Shown here: piece by piece, positions 1 to 7,845 of the stretch
Position numbering within the stretch: the stretch's first letter is position 1
Layout: the number at the start of each line of letters is the position of its first letter
NCBI GenBank assembly: GCA_023258655.1
Contig: JALQWO010000016.1
Span: forward strand, 1,792 to 17,474
Reading direction: 5' to 3'
Source of the DNA: Bacteroidia bacterium
Lineage (GTDB): Bacteria; Bacteroidota; Bacteroidia; NS11-12g; UBA955
Length of the DNA stretch: 15,683 nucleotides
The notes under the pieces: model-generated
Databases searched by the model: none
Seen by the model: only the letters and a program-made list of their open reading frames with translations
Told to the model about the DNA's origin: nothing
Program-made: the position numbers and the translations under genes

Positions 1-297
1 TCAATCAACGATACGGTGATTGTATTTGACCGTATTCGTGAATTCTTGACAAACAACAAAGGTGAGCGTTCAGATGCACGTTTGATCAACTTGGCCATCA
101 ATGATACATTATCACGTACAATCATCACTTCTGCCACTGTATTTGTGGTTGTTTTGATATTGTTCTTGTTTGGTGGTGACGCCTTGAAAGGTTTCTCACT
201 GGCATTGTTGATTGGTGTTATTGTGGGTACATACTCTTCAATTTGTATTGCAACACCCATCGTTGTTGATTTCTCAACCAAGAAAAAACAGTCTTAA
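1..297 (+). CDS. secDF: Protein translocase SecDF, C-terminal end of the SecF part (5' truncated)
   Basis: The reading frame is open from base 1 and ends at TAA 295-297, so 98 C-terminal residues are visible and the start lies outside the window. It opens with SINDTVIVFDRIRE, the conserved SecF signature before the last membrane helices. Two hydrophobic segments follow, about residues 42-57 and 63-84 of the fragment, and then a short basic tail ending KKKQS. SecD and SecF form an inner-membrane complex that uses the proton gradient to help release proteins on the periplasmic side of SecYEG. In Bacteroidota the two are usually fused, which is why I use secDF, but the fusion itself cannot be seen here. 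The first in-frame ATG (16) is internal to the motif and is not the start. A hairpin terminator follows. Confidence 0.93.
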   Translation, partial: SINDTVIVFDRIREFLTNNKGERSDARLINLAINDTLSRTIITSATVFVVVLILFLFGGDALKGFSLALLIGVIVGTYSSICIATPIVVDFSTKKKQS

Positions 298-318
298 ATC
301 CATCACTTCGAACTTTCG

Positions 319-351
319 AAAAGGCGGAGTGATATTCACTCCGCCTTTTTT
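319..351 (+). terminator. Rho-independent terminator after secDF
   Basis: A 10-bp perfect stem (GGCGGAGTGA at 323-332 with TCACTCCGCC at 336-345) closes a 3-nt TAT loop. An A4 run precedes it and a T7 tract follows (345-351 region), so the stem can extend by A-T pairs. It lies 22 bp after the secDF stop and is a textbook intrinsic terminator. The flanking A run would also let it work on the other strand. Confidence 0.92.
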
Positions 352-400
352 GTTTTGAGAAATTGATCCATGATAGACAAAAACAATGCGTGATACTCTA

Positions 401-563
401 ACGAATCCCAATATATCGAATTTCAGTGATTGTCATGGTTGTTTATCCAATAGACCTTCATCGAATACCCGTTCCTCGAATTACCTTTCCTCGAATATCC
501 GTTAATAGAATACATCCTGATCCAATACCCTTTATCTAATTATCTATTTTTAATACAAGTTGA
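401..563. repeat. Degenerate tandem array, 15-bp then 14-bp period, upstream of lysA
   Basis: Units begin at 401, 416, 431, 446, 461, 476, 491, 506, 521, 535 and 549. Each begins with a hexamer close to TCGAAT: ACGAAT, TCGAAT, TGTCAT, TCCAAT, TCGAAT, TCGAAT, TCGAAT, TAGAAT, TCCAAT, TCTAAT, TTTAAT. The remaining 8-9 bases are pyrimidine-rich and looser, the clearest being ACCCGTTCC. Spacing is exactly 15 bp for the first eight steps, then 14, 14 and about 14-15, which brings the next register to the lysA start codon. The function is unknown. It could be an array of protein-binding sites, a leader element or a decayed minisatellite. I saw no TAnnTTTG promoter box inside it. Confidence 0.75.
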
Positions 564-566
564 TTC

Positions 567-1793
567 ATGTTAAACCAATCCATTCCCAATCCCCTTTTAC
601 AATCCATCGCCGAAACTTACGGCACGCCTGTGTACGTGTATCATGCCGAAACAATCCAAACACAGTACAAACGATTGCTTCATGCTTTCCCTGATACCAA
701 GGTGAAGTTGCATTATGCACTAAAGGCGTTGAACAATGTGAACATTCTCCGATTACTGAAAGCAGAAGGCGCAGGCTTGGATGCAGTATCCATTCAGGAA
801 GTTCAGTTGGGGTTGCGGGCAGGATTTGAGCCGCATGAAATCATGTATACCCCAAACTGTGTGGATTTTGCGGAAATCCAGGAGGCCGTGGAATTGGGTG
901 TCCATATCAACATCGACAACATCGCCATCCTCGAACATTTTGGCCATGCCTACGGTTCAAGTGTGCCCTGTTGCATTCGCTTAAATCCGCATATTATGGC
1001 GGGGGGGCATAGTCATATTTCGGTGGGGCATATTGATTCTAAGTTTGGAATCTCCATTTATCAATTGCGTCATGTTTTGCGCGTTGTTGAATCGCTCAAT
1101 ATTCGTGTCAATGGGCTCCATATGCATACCGGTAGTGACATTTTGGATGCAGAGGTCTTTTTGCGGGGTGCCGAACTGTTGTTTGATGCGGCACGGAATT
1201 TTCCAGAATTGGAATTCATGGATTTCGGCTCTGGATTCAAGGTGGGCTATAAAACCGATGACATTGTTACTGACATTGAAGAAATTGGCGCCAAAATATC
1301 GCAGGCTTTCAAAGAGTTTTGTCAAGAGTATGGGAGAGAATTGGAACTTTGGTTCGAGCCGGGAAAATTCATCGTTTCGGAATCCGGTTCGCTGTTGGTC
1401 AAAGCCAACGTGATCAAACAAACCACGTCTACAGTATTTGTTGGGGTGGATTCGGGTCAAAATCATTTGATCCGTCCGATGTTTTACGATGCCTATCATC
1501 ACATAGAAAATATATCAAATCCGGAGGGCGCATCACGTTTGTACAGCGTAGTTGGCTACATCTGTGAAACGGATACCTTGGGATATGATCGCAAGCTGCA
1601 AGAGGTTAGGGAAGGAGATGTGCTGAGAATTTATAATGCGGGGGCTTATGGGTTTAGCATGAGCAACAATTATAACGCGCGTTTGCGACCCGCCGAGGTT
1701 TTGGTGAAGGATGGACGTGCTCACCTGATCAGAAAACGAGAGGTCTTGGAGGATATCATCCGCAACGAAGTTGAGATTCAAGAGTTGTTATAA
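567..1793 (+). CDS. lysA: Diaminopimelate decarboxylase
   Basis: This 408-residue protein is a fold-type III PLP enzyme that converts meso-diaminopimelate to lysine, the last step of the DAP pathway, in the cytoplasm. Visible marks are the HYALKALNN motif with the Schiff-base lysine K53, the HTGS loop (H187), the phosphate-binding GSGFK loop (221-225), EPGKF (264-268), the cross-subunit catalytic CETDT motif (C333) and AGAYGFSMSNNYN near the end (359-370). The CET motif supports a DAP decarboxylase over an ornithine or arginine decarboxylase. Length matches the family. The GSG loop instead of GGG is, from memory, usual in Bacteroidota LysA. The ATG at 567 is chosen because it gives a normal N-terminus (SIAETYGTPVYVYH). 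No Shine-Dalgarno sequence is visible, as is normal for the phylum. The gene follows the repeat array and is convergent with the next gene. Confidence 0.96.
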   Translation: MLNQSIPNPLLQSIAETYGTPVYVYHAETIQTQYKRLLHAFPDTKVKLHYALKALNNVNILRLLKAEGAGLDAVSIQEVQLGLRAGFEPHEIMYTPNCVDFAEIQEAVELGVHINIDNIAILEHFGHAYGSSVPCCIRLNPHIMAGGHSHISVGHIDSKFGISIYQLRHVLRVVESLNIRVNGLHMHTGSDILDAEVFLRGAELLFDAARNFPELEFMDFGSGFKVGYKTDDIVTDIEEIGAKISQAFKEFCQEYGRELELWFEPGKFIVSESGSLLVKANVIKQTTSTVFVGVDSGQNHLIRPMFYDAYHHIENISNPEGASRLYSVVGYICETDTLGYDRKLQEVREGDVLRIYNAGAYGFSMSNNYNARLRPAEVLVKDGRAHLIRKREVLEDIIRNEVEIQELL

Positions 1794-1833
1794 ACCAGAA
1801 GGGCGGCGAGAATCTCGCCGCCCTTCTGGTTTA
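1791..1833. terminator. Probable bidirectional terminator between convergent genes
   Basis: A perfect inverted repeat with 21-bp arms (1791-1811 and 1813-1833) surrounds a single central A (1812). The core is GC-rich (GGGCGGCGAG paired with CTCGCCGCCC) and each end carries AAACC/GGTTT. The left arm begins with the lysA stop codon TAA. In practice the innermost pairs would open to a 3-nt loop. It sits between lysA (+) and the end of the SusCD operon (-), so it can serve both. The T tract is short (TTTATT), making it weaker in that respect than a classic terminator. Confidence 0.75.
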
Positions 1834-1869
1834 TTGAACTAGTCGACGCCTAACAAGGCAATGCCGAAA

Positions 1870-2727
1870 TTACTCGCAATTCTGGTTTAGGAAATACTCG
1901 TAAGTGCCGTCAACCGTGTCGTTGGAGTTACGAATCTTGCCGCGCACAATCTGGAATTGCACACTCAAGATTTTTTGTCCACCCGGATTCACCGATGCGA
2001 AGAACTTATTCGGTATCATACTCAAAGCAAACTTGCCATTACCCATGTTTTTCATGGCCAACTGTGGCGCGGTTGCCACCTTGGTGATAGGGACAATTTG
2101 CAAGAAATCGGAAACACCTGCCCCTACGCGAGCTTTTGCAAACACGTAGAAATCCTCTTTGTCTTTCAACGTGTCTTTGGTCTCCAAGTTGCGGTCGTAT
2201 AGAATGGTGAGTACGTCGCTTGCACCAATCGACAACGTATCTTTTTTGGCCAATCTGGGGAAGGGGGCTATTTTTTGAGGACCGGTTACTGGAGGGGCCA
2301 AATCAATTTTTAAGTCCTCCGTTTTGTCTTCTCCCGCGGCACCACCGGTACCATCTTTTTTCTTGAGCAACAAACTGATGTCGTTGTTGTACAATTCCGC
2401 GGCCGTCACCTCGTAAAACTGCGTAGGAATCATGCGATAGAAATACACATCATTGCCCGCAGAGCGCATCTGTAAAGCGTCATTGCTCGCTTGCCAAGTT
2501 CCATTGTTCAAGGGGTGGCCTTTCGGGTGTTCCTTGGGCGTCCAGGTCCACATGTAAAGAGGATCCGTGGTGCCAGCCAATTGCTGACGGTCGCACTTTT
2601 TGATATCAACCCAAATGGTGATTGAGTCATTGGGATTGATGGGGTCTGGAGTTGCCCAAGCCTTTTGGGCTACCAATTTGCCCAAACTCATCAACAATGC
2701 GGTTAGTGTTATTAATAACTTTTTCAT
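1870..2727 (-). CDS. Secreted two-module protein in SusE/SusF position of a SusCD operon
   Basis: This 285-residue protein is the last gene of the SusCD operon, starting 8 bp after the upstream gene ends. It has a Sec signal peptide (MKKLLITLTALLMSLGKLVAQ, cut near residue 20-21) and no lipobox, so it is probably periplasmic or secreted rather than lipid-anchored. The mature part has two similar halves, about 27-146 and 155-280. Each has a strand-rich start (SITIWVDI at 35-42; DVLTILYD at 171-178), then a motif MIPTQF (99-104) or MIPNKF (237-242), then a hydrophobic strand. The first half (DPINPNDSITIWVDI, LYMWTW, GTWQASNDA) resembles starch-binding or E-set modules of Bacteroidota surface proteins. 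By position it may be a glycan-binding accessory protein like SusE or SusF. It may belong to a DUF family found beside DUF5004, perhaps DUF4961, but I am unsure. No T9SS tail domain is visible. Confidence 0.8.
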   Translation of the reverse strand: MKKLLITLTALLMSLGKLVAQKAWATPDPINPNDSITIWVDIKKCDRQQLAGTTDPLYMWTWTPKEHPKGHPLNNGTWQASNDALQMRSAGNDVYFYRMIPTQFYEVTAAELYNNDISLLLKKKDGTGGAAGEDKTEDLKIDLAPPVTGPQKIAPFPRLAKKDTLSIGASDVLTILYDRNLETKDTLKDKEDFYVFAKARVGAGVSDFLQIVPITKVATAPQLAMKNMGNGKFALSMIPNKFFASVNPGGQKILSVQFQIVRGKIRNSNDTVDGTYEYFLNQNCE

Positions 2728-2735
2728 GTTGTGGC

Positions 2736-3230
2736 TTATTTGCGGTTAAAGGTTAAGTGATAGCTCACGGTGCGTTTTCCACCGCAAATTTTGTTGTATT
2801 TCAATACCAAGAAATTGTCTTGTGGACGGACGGGACGCATCAATTTCATGCTGTTTTCATTCGCACTGGCAGCGTCAAAAGTGATCTTGCTTGGGTAGTC
2901 GTTGTTGTCAAAATTCCAATTCCCAGAGGTATTCTTGAACAAATTGGAACCGGCACCTGGTGTGATTGTATAGGCTCCTGCCTTGTCAAACGAAATCTCC
3001 ATGGGAGCGCCGCTGATATAGGCATCGGTTACATTCAATAGGGTGTCGCTCTCCACAAAGGCGAGTTGCACGTTGACATCAATTTGGTCTACACGGCTCA
3101 GTACCCATTGGGTGCTGATACCATCGAGCTGACTGGGTTTGGGTCCCAAGGTTTTCTTTTCGGGACGACATGACGATATGCCCAAAACCATGACAATGGT
3201 TACTGCGGCTAGGTTTATTATGCGTTTCAT
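2736..3230 (-). CDS. DUF5004-type lipoprotein of the SusCD operon
   Basis: I place the start at the ATG at 3230, giving 164 residues and a TAATG overlap of one base with the susD stop. An in-frame ATG nine bases upstream (3239) would only add MQL. The start at 3230 gives a compact lipoprotein signal with lipobox ISSC and lipidated C21, so the protein is probably anchored in the outer membrane. The mature part has the sequence LDGISTQWVLSRVDQID soon after the anchor and later FKNTSGNWNFDNNDYPSKI, a pattern I recall from DUF5004 proteins that accompany SusC/SusD pairs. Its exact role is not known. A surface or periplasmic accessory role in substrate capture is inferred from its place between susD and the two-module gene. 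Coupled translation with susD is likely. Confidence 0.82.
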   Translation of the reverse strand: MKRIINLAAVTIVMVLGISSCRPEKKTLGPKPSQLDGISTQWVLSRVDQIDVNVQLAFVESDTLLNVTDAYISGAPMEISFDKAGAYTITPGAGSNLFKNTSGNWNFDNNDYPSKITFDAASANENSMKLMRPVRPQDNFLVLKYNKICGGKRTVSYHLTFNRK

Positions 3231-4615
3231 TAGTTGCAACCTCCTGTAGGGTTAATTTCAAAGATGGTGGTTTTCTCGGTGATAGGGAACTGTAACAAAA
3301 ATCCTGGACAGTCCCAACGATGGCCACGAACAAATAAATTCTGACTTTCAACGGCACCCATTCGTTTGATTTCTGGTGTGCGATCGCCTTGGAATAATAA
3401 TTCAATTCTTCGCTGCGCACGGGTAGCATCGATGATTTGTTGTGCGGTTGCCCCTGATGCGACCAACCTGCTGTTGTCTGTATACGCCCGTGTGATGATC
3501 GCGTTGATGTCTGAAGTGGCTTTGGTGAGATCTCCGCCACTCTTGGCCAGGGCTTCAGCACGAATCAAATGCATTTGGGTCAAATGCAATACGGGTACAT
3601 TGAAGAAGGGGGCGTTGAACATTTCACTCTTGACAAACTCATTTTGAGCACCGGCATTGACAACGGTCAATAATTTTAATCGTTTGTCGATCGCAACATC
3701 ATCTTTGATGTTTGCCCAAAAATCTTTGGCCAATTGGCAGGTAGGGTTGCCAGGGGAGTAGTTGTCTGAATAACCACCGCTTCGCTTATCGTTTACACCC
3801 GTGCTTACAATTTTGAAAATATGCTCAGAACTGGCTTTTGAAGAGAAAACATTCACGGTGTCACTCAAAGTATATTTCTTTGAGTCGATAACGGCACCCG
3901 CGTAGTTGGCGGCATCAGTGTATTTGCCCATCTGGAAATATACATGAGCCAGCAGTGCTTTGGCACTCATTTTATCGGCGTAGTCTCCATTGGCTTCAGG
4001 TAACACGGTTTCAGCATCTTTCAAATCAGCCAAAATCGCATCGTAGGCTTCCGCCACAGTCAAGCGAGGATTGGGCTTGGTGGAGGCGGCTTTTACCACA
4101 GCGATGCCAGGGTGGTCATTTTTCGCAGAGTAACCATAAGGATGAGCAAACATGCGAACAGCCGTAAAGTGACACAAAGCGCGGATGAATTTGATCTCGC
4201 CGGTCATACGGTCTTTGTCCGCTTGACTCAAATCGGCTACTTTGTCCATGTTGTCCTGAACGAAGTTGGCGCGGAAAATGGCCCGATACAAAATACTGTA
4301 ATAACCGCCACAGGTGCTGTTGAAGAACAATACGTTGTGGCTGTGTAATTCACGCAAATCGTTGTTGTTGGGGCTGGCCAAGTTGTCTGACTGCATTTCG
4401 CTCATCATTTGTGAAAATCCGCCGAATGTGTTGGCCACTTCATTGTATGAAGCATTCAACAATCGTTGCAAGTCATCGGTGGTTTTGATGGCGTCGTCCA
4501 CCAACAATTCGTTGGGTGGAGGAGTCTCAATCATATTGTCGCACGAAACCATCGCACCGCCCATAAGGGCCATCGATAGAAACAAGGCGAAGGAATGAAA
4601 TAATGTCTTTTTCAT
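3230..4615 (-). CDS. SusD/RagB-family nutrient-binding outer-membrane lipoprotein
   Basis: This 461-residue protein has a signal peptide with a lipobox ending in MVSC, C25 being the lipidated residue, followed by an acidic residue (CDN). The N-terminus ETPPPNELLVDDAIKT and LQRLLNASYNEVA is the typical SusD start. The C-terminal part has the helical motif HLIRAEALAKSGG (349-361) with DINAIITRA, and the signature RRIELLFQGDR (from about 402) leading to EIKRMG. SusD proteins sit over the SusC barrel as a lid and deliver glycans, peptides or other ligands. The gene begins 2 bp after the susC stop and overlaps the next gene by one base, so the proteins are made together. The ligand cannot be told from sequence. 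Length is a little below the usual 500-600 residues, but both ends look complete. Confidence 0.94.
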   Translation of the reverse strand: MKKTLFHSFALFLSMALMGGAMVSCDNMIETPPPNELLVDDAIKTTDDLQRLLNASYNEVANTFGGFSQMMSEMQSDNLASPNNNDLRELHSHNVLFFNSTCGGYYSILYRAIFRANFVQDNMDKVADLSQADKDRMTGEIKFIRALCHFTAVRMFAHPYGYSAKNDHPGIAVVKAASTKPNPRLTVAEAYDAILADLKDAETVLPEANGDYADKMSAKALLAHVYFQMGKYTDAANYAGAVIDSKKYTLSDTVNVFSSKASSEHIFKIVSTGVNDKRSGGYSDNYSPGNPTCQLAKDFWANIKDDVAIDKRLKLLTVVNAGAQNEFVKSEMFNAPFFNVPVLHLTQMHLIRAEALAKSGGDLTKATSDINAIITRAYTDNSRLVASGATAQQIIDATRAQRRIELLFQGDRTPEIKRMGAVESQNLFVRGHRWDCPGFLLQFPITEKTTIFEINPTGGCN

Positions 4616-4617
4616 GG

Positions 4618-7600
4618 TTAGAAGCTAAAGTTTAAGGCCAAACTCACACTCTTTTCTTGGGGTGTGGTGAGGTAGGTGATACTGCCCGACATATTGCGGT
4701 CGGTTGGGTTTTCAAAGTCACGGGCGATTTCAGGGTCGATACCCGTGTAGCGTGTCCAGGTCAACAAATTGGTGCCCACCAACATGATACGTGCGGCATC
4801 AAACTTGGATTTTTTCAACCAAGAGGAGGGCAATTTGTAGCTGATATTTACACTGCGCAAACGGATATATGAACCATCTTGTAACCACAAATCGGTGTTG
4901 ATCCAAGGTGTAGTAGAACCGTGATTGAACGTGCTCAAAGTCATTTTTGGATACAAAGCTTCTTCACCGGGATTCTGCCAACGATCCAAAACGCGACGGT
5001 CCATGTTCCAATCTGTCATCAAGCTCAATTGACGTTTCACAGAGCTTTCAAAAATGCTACCACCCCAGTTGAAATAAATATTGGCATTCAACTCCCAATT
5101 TTTGTAGGAGATTGTGTTGGCCAGGTTTCCAAAGGCTTTTGGCAGTACGTTACCCACAGCTACACGGTTGGCGGGATCCCATTTTTTGGTTTCGTTTCCA
5201 TTGAGGTCCAAATAAACCGGTGCACCGGTGGCAGGATCTACATGAGAGAAACGTACCAAGAAGTTTGTACCTACGGGTTGATTCAATACCACACGGGTAT
5301 CGTTGGTTCCACCGCTGATGGCGTCTGGTGTGTAAACCCCAATGCTGGTAATTTCATTGACGTTGCGGGCAATGCTAAAGTTGGACGTCCAATTGGTGCG
5401 CTTTGTGCGGACATTCACCGTTTTCAAGTTGAATTCTACTCCACGGTTGGTGATGCCACCGACGTTATCGTAGAAACTTCCAAATCCGGTAGACACGGGG
5501 ATAGAAACGTTCATGATTACATCGCTGGTTACTTTGTTGTAATAGGTAACCTCAGTGCTGATTCTGCCTTTGGCAAAAGCCATTTCCAAACCTGCATCAA
5601 AGTTGACTGTGCTTTCCCACCGCAAATTGGGGTTTTCCAATCGAGAGGGCGCCAATTGCGGCTGACCGTTGTATTTGGGCAAGTTCCCACTGGGCGTGAT
5701 GGTGCCCCAACGCGCATAATTGTCGAAGTTGGCATTGCCTGATTTTCCAATACCTGCGCGAACTTTCATGAAGTTGATCCACTTGTACTTCTTCATGAAT
5801 TGCTCTTCGCTCAAAATGTAACCGACGGCGGCTGCAGGGAAGAAACCATAACGGTTGTTGCGACCGAAACGTGAACTACCATCCCAGCGACTGGTCAACT
5901 GGAAGTTTAATTTGTTTTTGAAGCTGTAGTTGAAACGACCGAAATAACTGATAAATGCCCATTCATAGGGAGTGCGACTGAATGCCTGCAATGCTGTATC
6001 AGGGATAGCCACTTCGTCGATTGGTCCGGTAGCATCAAAATTCTCTACATATTTGCTCTTGGTGATACTGTGTTGTGATTCGGTACCTGCCATCGCGCTC
6101 ACAGTATGGTTTTTGCTCAATTCTTTGTTCCACTGCGCAGTCAAAAACTGGTTTCTGTTCATGGTCCAACTGGGATACCATTTCGCATTGCCATTTTGCT
6201 GATAATTGCTGTTGTACATTTTGATCAAAGCAGCTGGCTCATACAAATATTCATTGTAATCCATGTAGTCGATACTGGTACTGTAGTTAACGGTCAAATT
6301 TTTATTGACTTCATAACTCACGTTGGCGTTGTTGATTGAACGCATTTCAATGGTTCTCCAGTTCTTTAAATCACGGATGGTTTGCAATCCAACGGGTGTG
6401 ATGTAAGACTTACTAGCACTGTCGTAAAGTGGCGTGAGTGGGTAAATGGGTAACATGGTGCTCATCGCAGAACCCAATCCGCCAGCCCACGAAGCGTCAA
6501 CACGTGAGTTGGTACCGCGACTCAATGACTGTGACAATTGAATGTTCAGGCCTTTGATGGGGCGATAATCCAAGTTGATCCGTTCAGAAACACGGTTGTA
6601 TTTGTTGCCAATGATGAAGCTTCCGTTATCGTCCATGGAGAGAATGCCTTTGACAGCGAAATTTTTACCCATGTAGTTTGTAGATAGGTTGTAGTTCTGT
6701 TTGAAACCGTGACCGATGACTTGGTCGACCCAGTTGGTGTGATTCTTAGGGTCGTTGGCTTGCGCCCAACTCATACGTATACCGTTGACAGATAAATCAG
6801 GGGTGCCGGTTCTACCATCGTTGTACCAAGCCTCCTCGTACAATTGCAACCACTCAGTGGCAGAAAGCATGTCGGGTTTCCGGGTGGGACTTGAACTTCC
6901 CCAACGGGCACTCACGTCAAATTTTAATCCTTGTTTGCGTGCACGTTTGGTGGTAATCAAGATTACGCCATTGGCTCCACGTGAGCCGTAAATGCTGGTT
7001 GCGGCTGCGTCTTTCAGAATTTCAATGTTCTCGATATCATCTGGGTTAATGCTGGCCAAAGGGTTGTTGTTGAATCCGCCACCCCAGTTGGATCCGTTGG
7101 TGCGGTTCATGAAATAATCCTGTGAAACAGGAATTCCGTCTACCACATACAAAGGGTCACCGGCTGCTGAGATGGAAGATGCACCGCGAACGCGAATCAG
7201 TGATGCAGATCCTGCCATACCACTACCGACAATTACTTGAACTCCGGCAGCTTTACCTTGCAGTGCAGCCTCAAAAGAGGGGGCTGGCATATCGGTGATT
7301 TCTTTGCCGGATACTGTGGCAATAGATCCTACAACATTCCGTCGACTTTGACGACCATAGCCCACAATAACGACATCGCCCATGCTGGAAATGGCTGTTT
7401 TTAAAGCCGCGTTAAGGTTGGTGATTTCGTTGTTTTTGATTTCAACTTTCGCCAAAACATCCTCCATTTGGTCTTTGGAGAAAATGACGTTGTACGTTCC
7501 TGGGATGATGCCAGCGATGTTGTATGAACCGTCTGCCGATGATTTGGCTTTGAAATCGGTTTTGTACACCTCGATGGTAACCCCTTCGATGGGCTTTTTG

Positions 7601-7719
7601 GTAGACTCATCCGTCACCAAACCTGCCAAGGATCCTGTTTGCGCAAAAGCCGAAACGGCGCCAAAGAATGCGATGGCAGCGGTGACAACGACTTTTCGCG
7701 TGGGTATCAATGTAAACAT
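4618..7719 (-). CDS. SusC/RagA-family TonB-dependent outer-membrane transporter
   Basis: This 1033-residue protein has a Sec signal peptide ending AFAQ (about residue 27), a carboxypeptidase-regulatory-like beta domain (29-107; GLVTDESTKKPIEGVTI), a TonB-box-like VVIVGYG (116-122), a plug domain (about 124-250) and a long beta barrel ending in the terminal strand SLALNFSF. The plug contains GKAAGVQV, IRVRGASS, DPLYVVDGIPV and the SusC signature ILKDAAATSIYGSRGANGVILITTKR. It imports a substrate captured by the SusD partner, powered by TonB-ExbBD. No STN domain is present, so there is no sign of direct anti-sigma signalling. It is the first gene of a four-gene operon with tiny gaps. No hydrolase or regulator gene lies beside it, so the substrate stays open. 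Confidence 0.95.
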   Translation of the reverse strand: MFTLIPTRKVVVTAAIAFFGAVSAFAQTGSLAGLVTDESTKKPIEGVTIEVYKTDFKAKSSADGSYNIAGIIPGTYNVIFSKDQMEDVLAKVEIKNNEITNLNAALKTAISSMGDVVIVGYGRQSRRNVVGSIATVSGKEITDMPAPSFEAALQGKAAGVQVIVGSGMAGSASLIRVRGASSISAAGDPLYVVDGIPVSQDYFMNRTNGSNWGGGFNNNPLASINPDDIENIEILKDAAATSIYGSRGANGVILITTKRARKQGLKFDVSARWGSSSPTRKPDMLSATEWLQLYEEAWYNDGRTGTPDLSVNGIRMSWAQANDPKNHTNWVDQVIGHGFKQNYNLSTNYMGKNFAVKGILSMDDNGSFIIGNKYNRVSERINLDYRPIKGLNIQLSQSLSRGTNSRVDASWAGGLGSAMSTMLPIYPLTPLYDSASKSYITPVGLQTIRDLKNWRTIEMRSINNANVSYEVNKNLTVNYSTSIDYMDYNEYLYEPAALIKMYNSNYQQNGNAKWYPSWTMNRNQFLTAQWNKELSKNHTVSAMAGTESQHSITKSKYVENFDATGPIDEVAIPDTALQAFSRTPYEWAFISYFGRFNYSFKNKLNFQLTSRWDGSSRFGRNNRYGFFPAAAVGYILSEEQFMKKYKWINFMKVRAGIGKSGNANFDNYARWGTITPSGNLPKYNGQPQLAPSRLENPNLRWESTVNFDAGLEMAFAKGRISTEVTYYNKVTSDVIMNVSIPVSTGFGSFYDNVGGITNRGVEFNLKTVNVRTKRTNWTSNFSIARNVNEITSIGVYTPDAISGGTNDTRVVLNQPVGTNFLVRFSHVDPATGAPVYLDLNGNETKKWDPANRVAVGNVLPKAFGNLANTISYKNWELNANIYFNWGGSIFESSVKRQLSLMTDWNMDRRVLDRWQNPGEEALYPKMTLSTFNHGSTTPWINTDLWLQDGSYIRLRSVNISYKLPSSWLKKSKFDAARIMLVGTNLLTWTRYTGIDPEIARDFENPTDRNMSGSITYLTTPQEKSVSLALNFSF

Positions 7720-7758
7720 AGGCTAATTTTAGGGTAGCAATATAAAGAAAATTTAAAG

Positions 7759-7792
7759 AAGTGTCAATTATACAATTACAAAAAGTGTCAAT
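7759..7792 (-). repeat. Two direct copies of ATTGACACTT upstream of susC
   Basis: The decamer ATTGACACTT (minus strand) occurs exactly at 7783-7792 and 7759-7768, with start points 24 bp apart. Each copy contains the TTG that could act as a -33 element. This may be a duplicated promoter or a pair of operator half-sites spaced a little over two helical turns. Confidence 0.6.
7765..7791 (-). promoter_or_regulatory. Candidate promoter for the SusCD operon
   Basis: On the minus strand a TTG (7789-7791) is followed after 16 bp by TATAATTG (7765-7772), five of six fixed bases of the Bacteroidota -7 box TAnnTTTG. A second weaker candidate uses the TTG of the downstream decamer copy and TTATATTG after 19 bp. 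Either would give a leader of under 50 bases before the susC ATG at 7719. Confidence 0.42.
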
Positions 7793-7845
7793 ATGACGAT
7801 TTGAAGAAGTCCACCCAGGTTTCCGTGTGGCAATTCTCCGATTTT

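Noticed and set aside
981..1502. A 173-codon open frame antisense to lysA
   Set aside because: It lies wholly within the conserved DAP decarboxylase gene and shows no protein-like motifs.
1838..1847. ACTAGTCGAC, which reads like joined SpeI and SalI cloning sites
   Set aside because: A single ten-base coincidence with native sequence on both sides; no vector sequence is seen.
1848..1854. GCCTAAC, matching an integron attC core half-site
   Set aside because: No partner GTTRRRY core at a suitable distance and no integrase gene; a seven-base match is expected by chance.
3079..3561. A 160-codon minus-strand frame overlapping the susD 3' end and the DUF5004-like gene
   Set aside because: It is in a different frame from two well-supported lipoproteins and has no signal or motif.
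4921..5742. A 273-codon open frame on the plus strand inside susC
   Set aside because: It is antisense to a clearly real SusC gene, has no recognisable domain or signal and is a shadow of the coding strand's composition.
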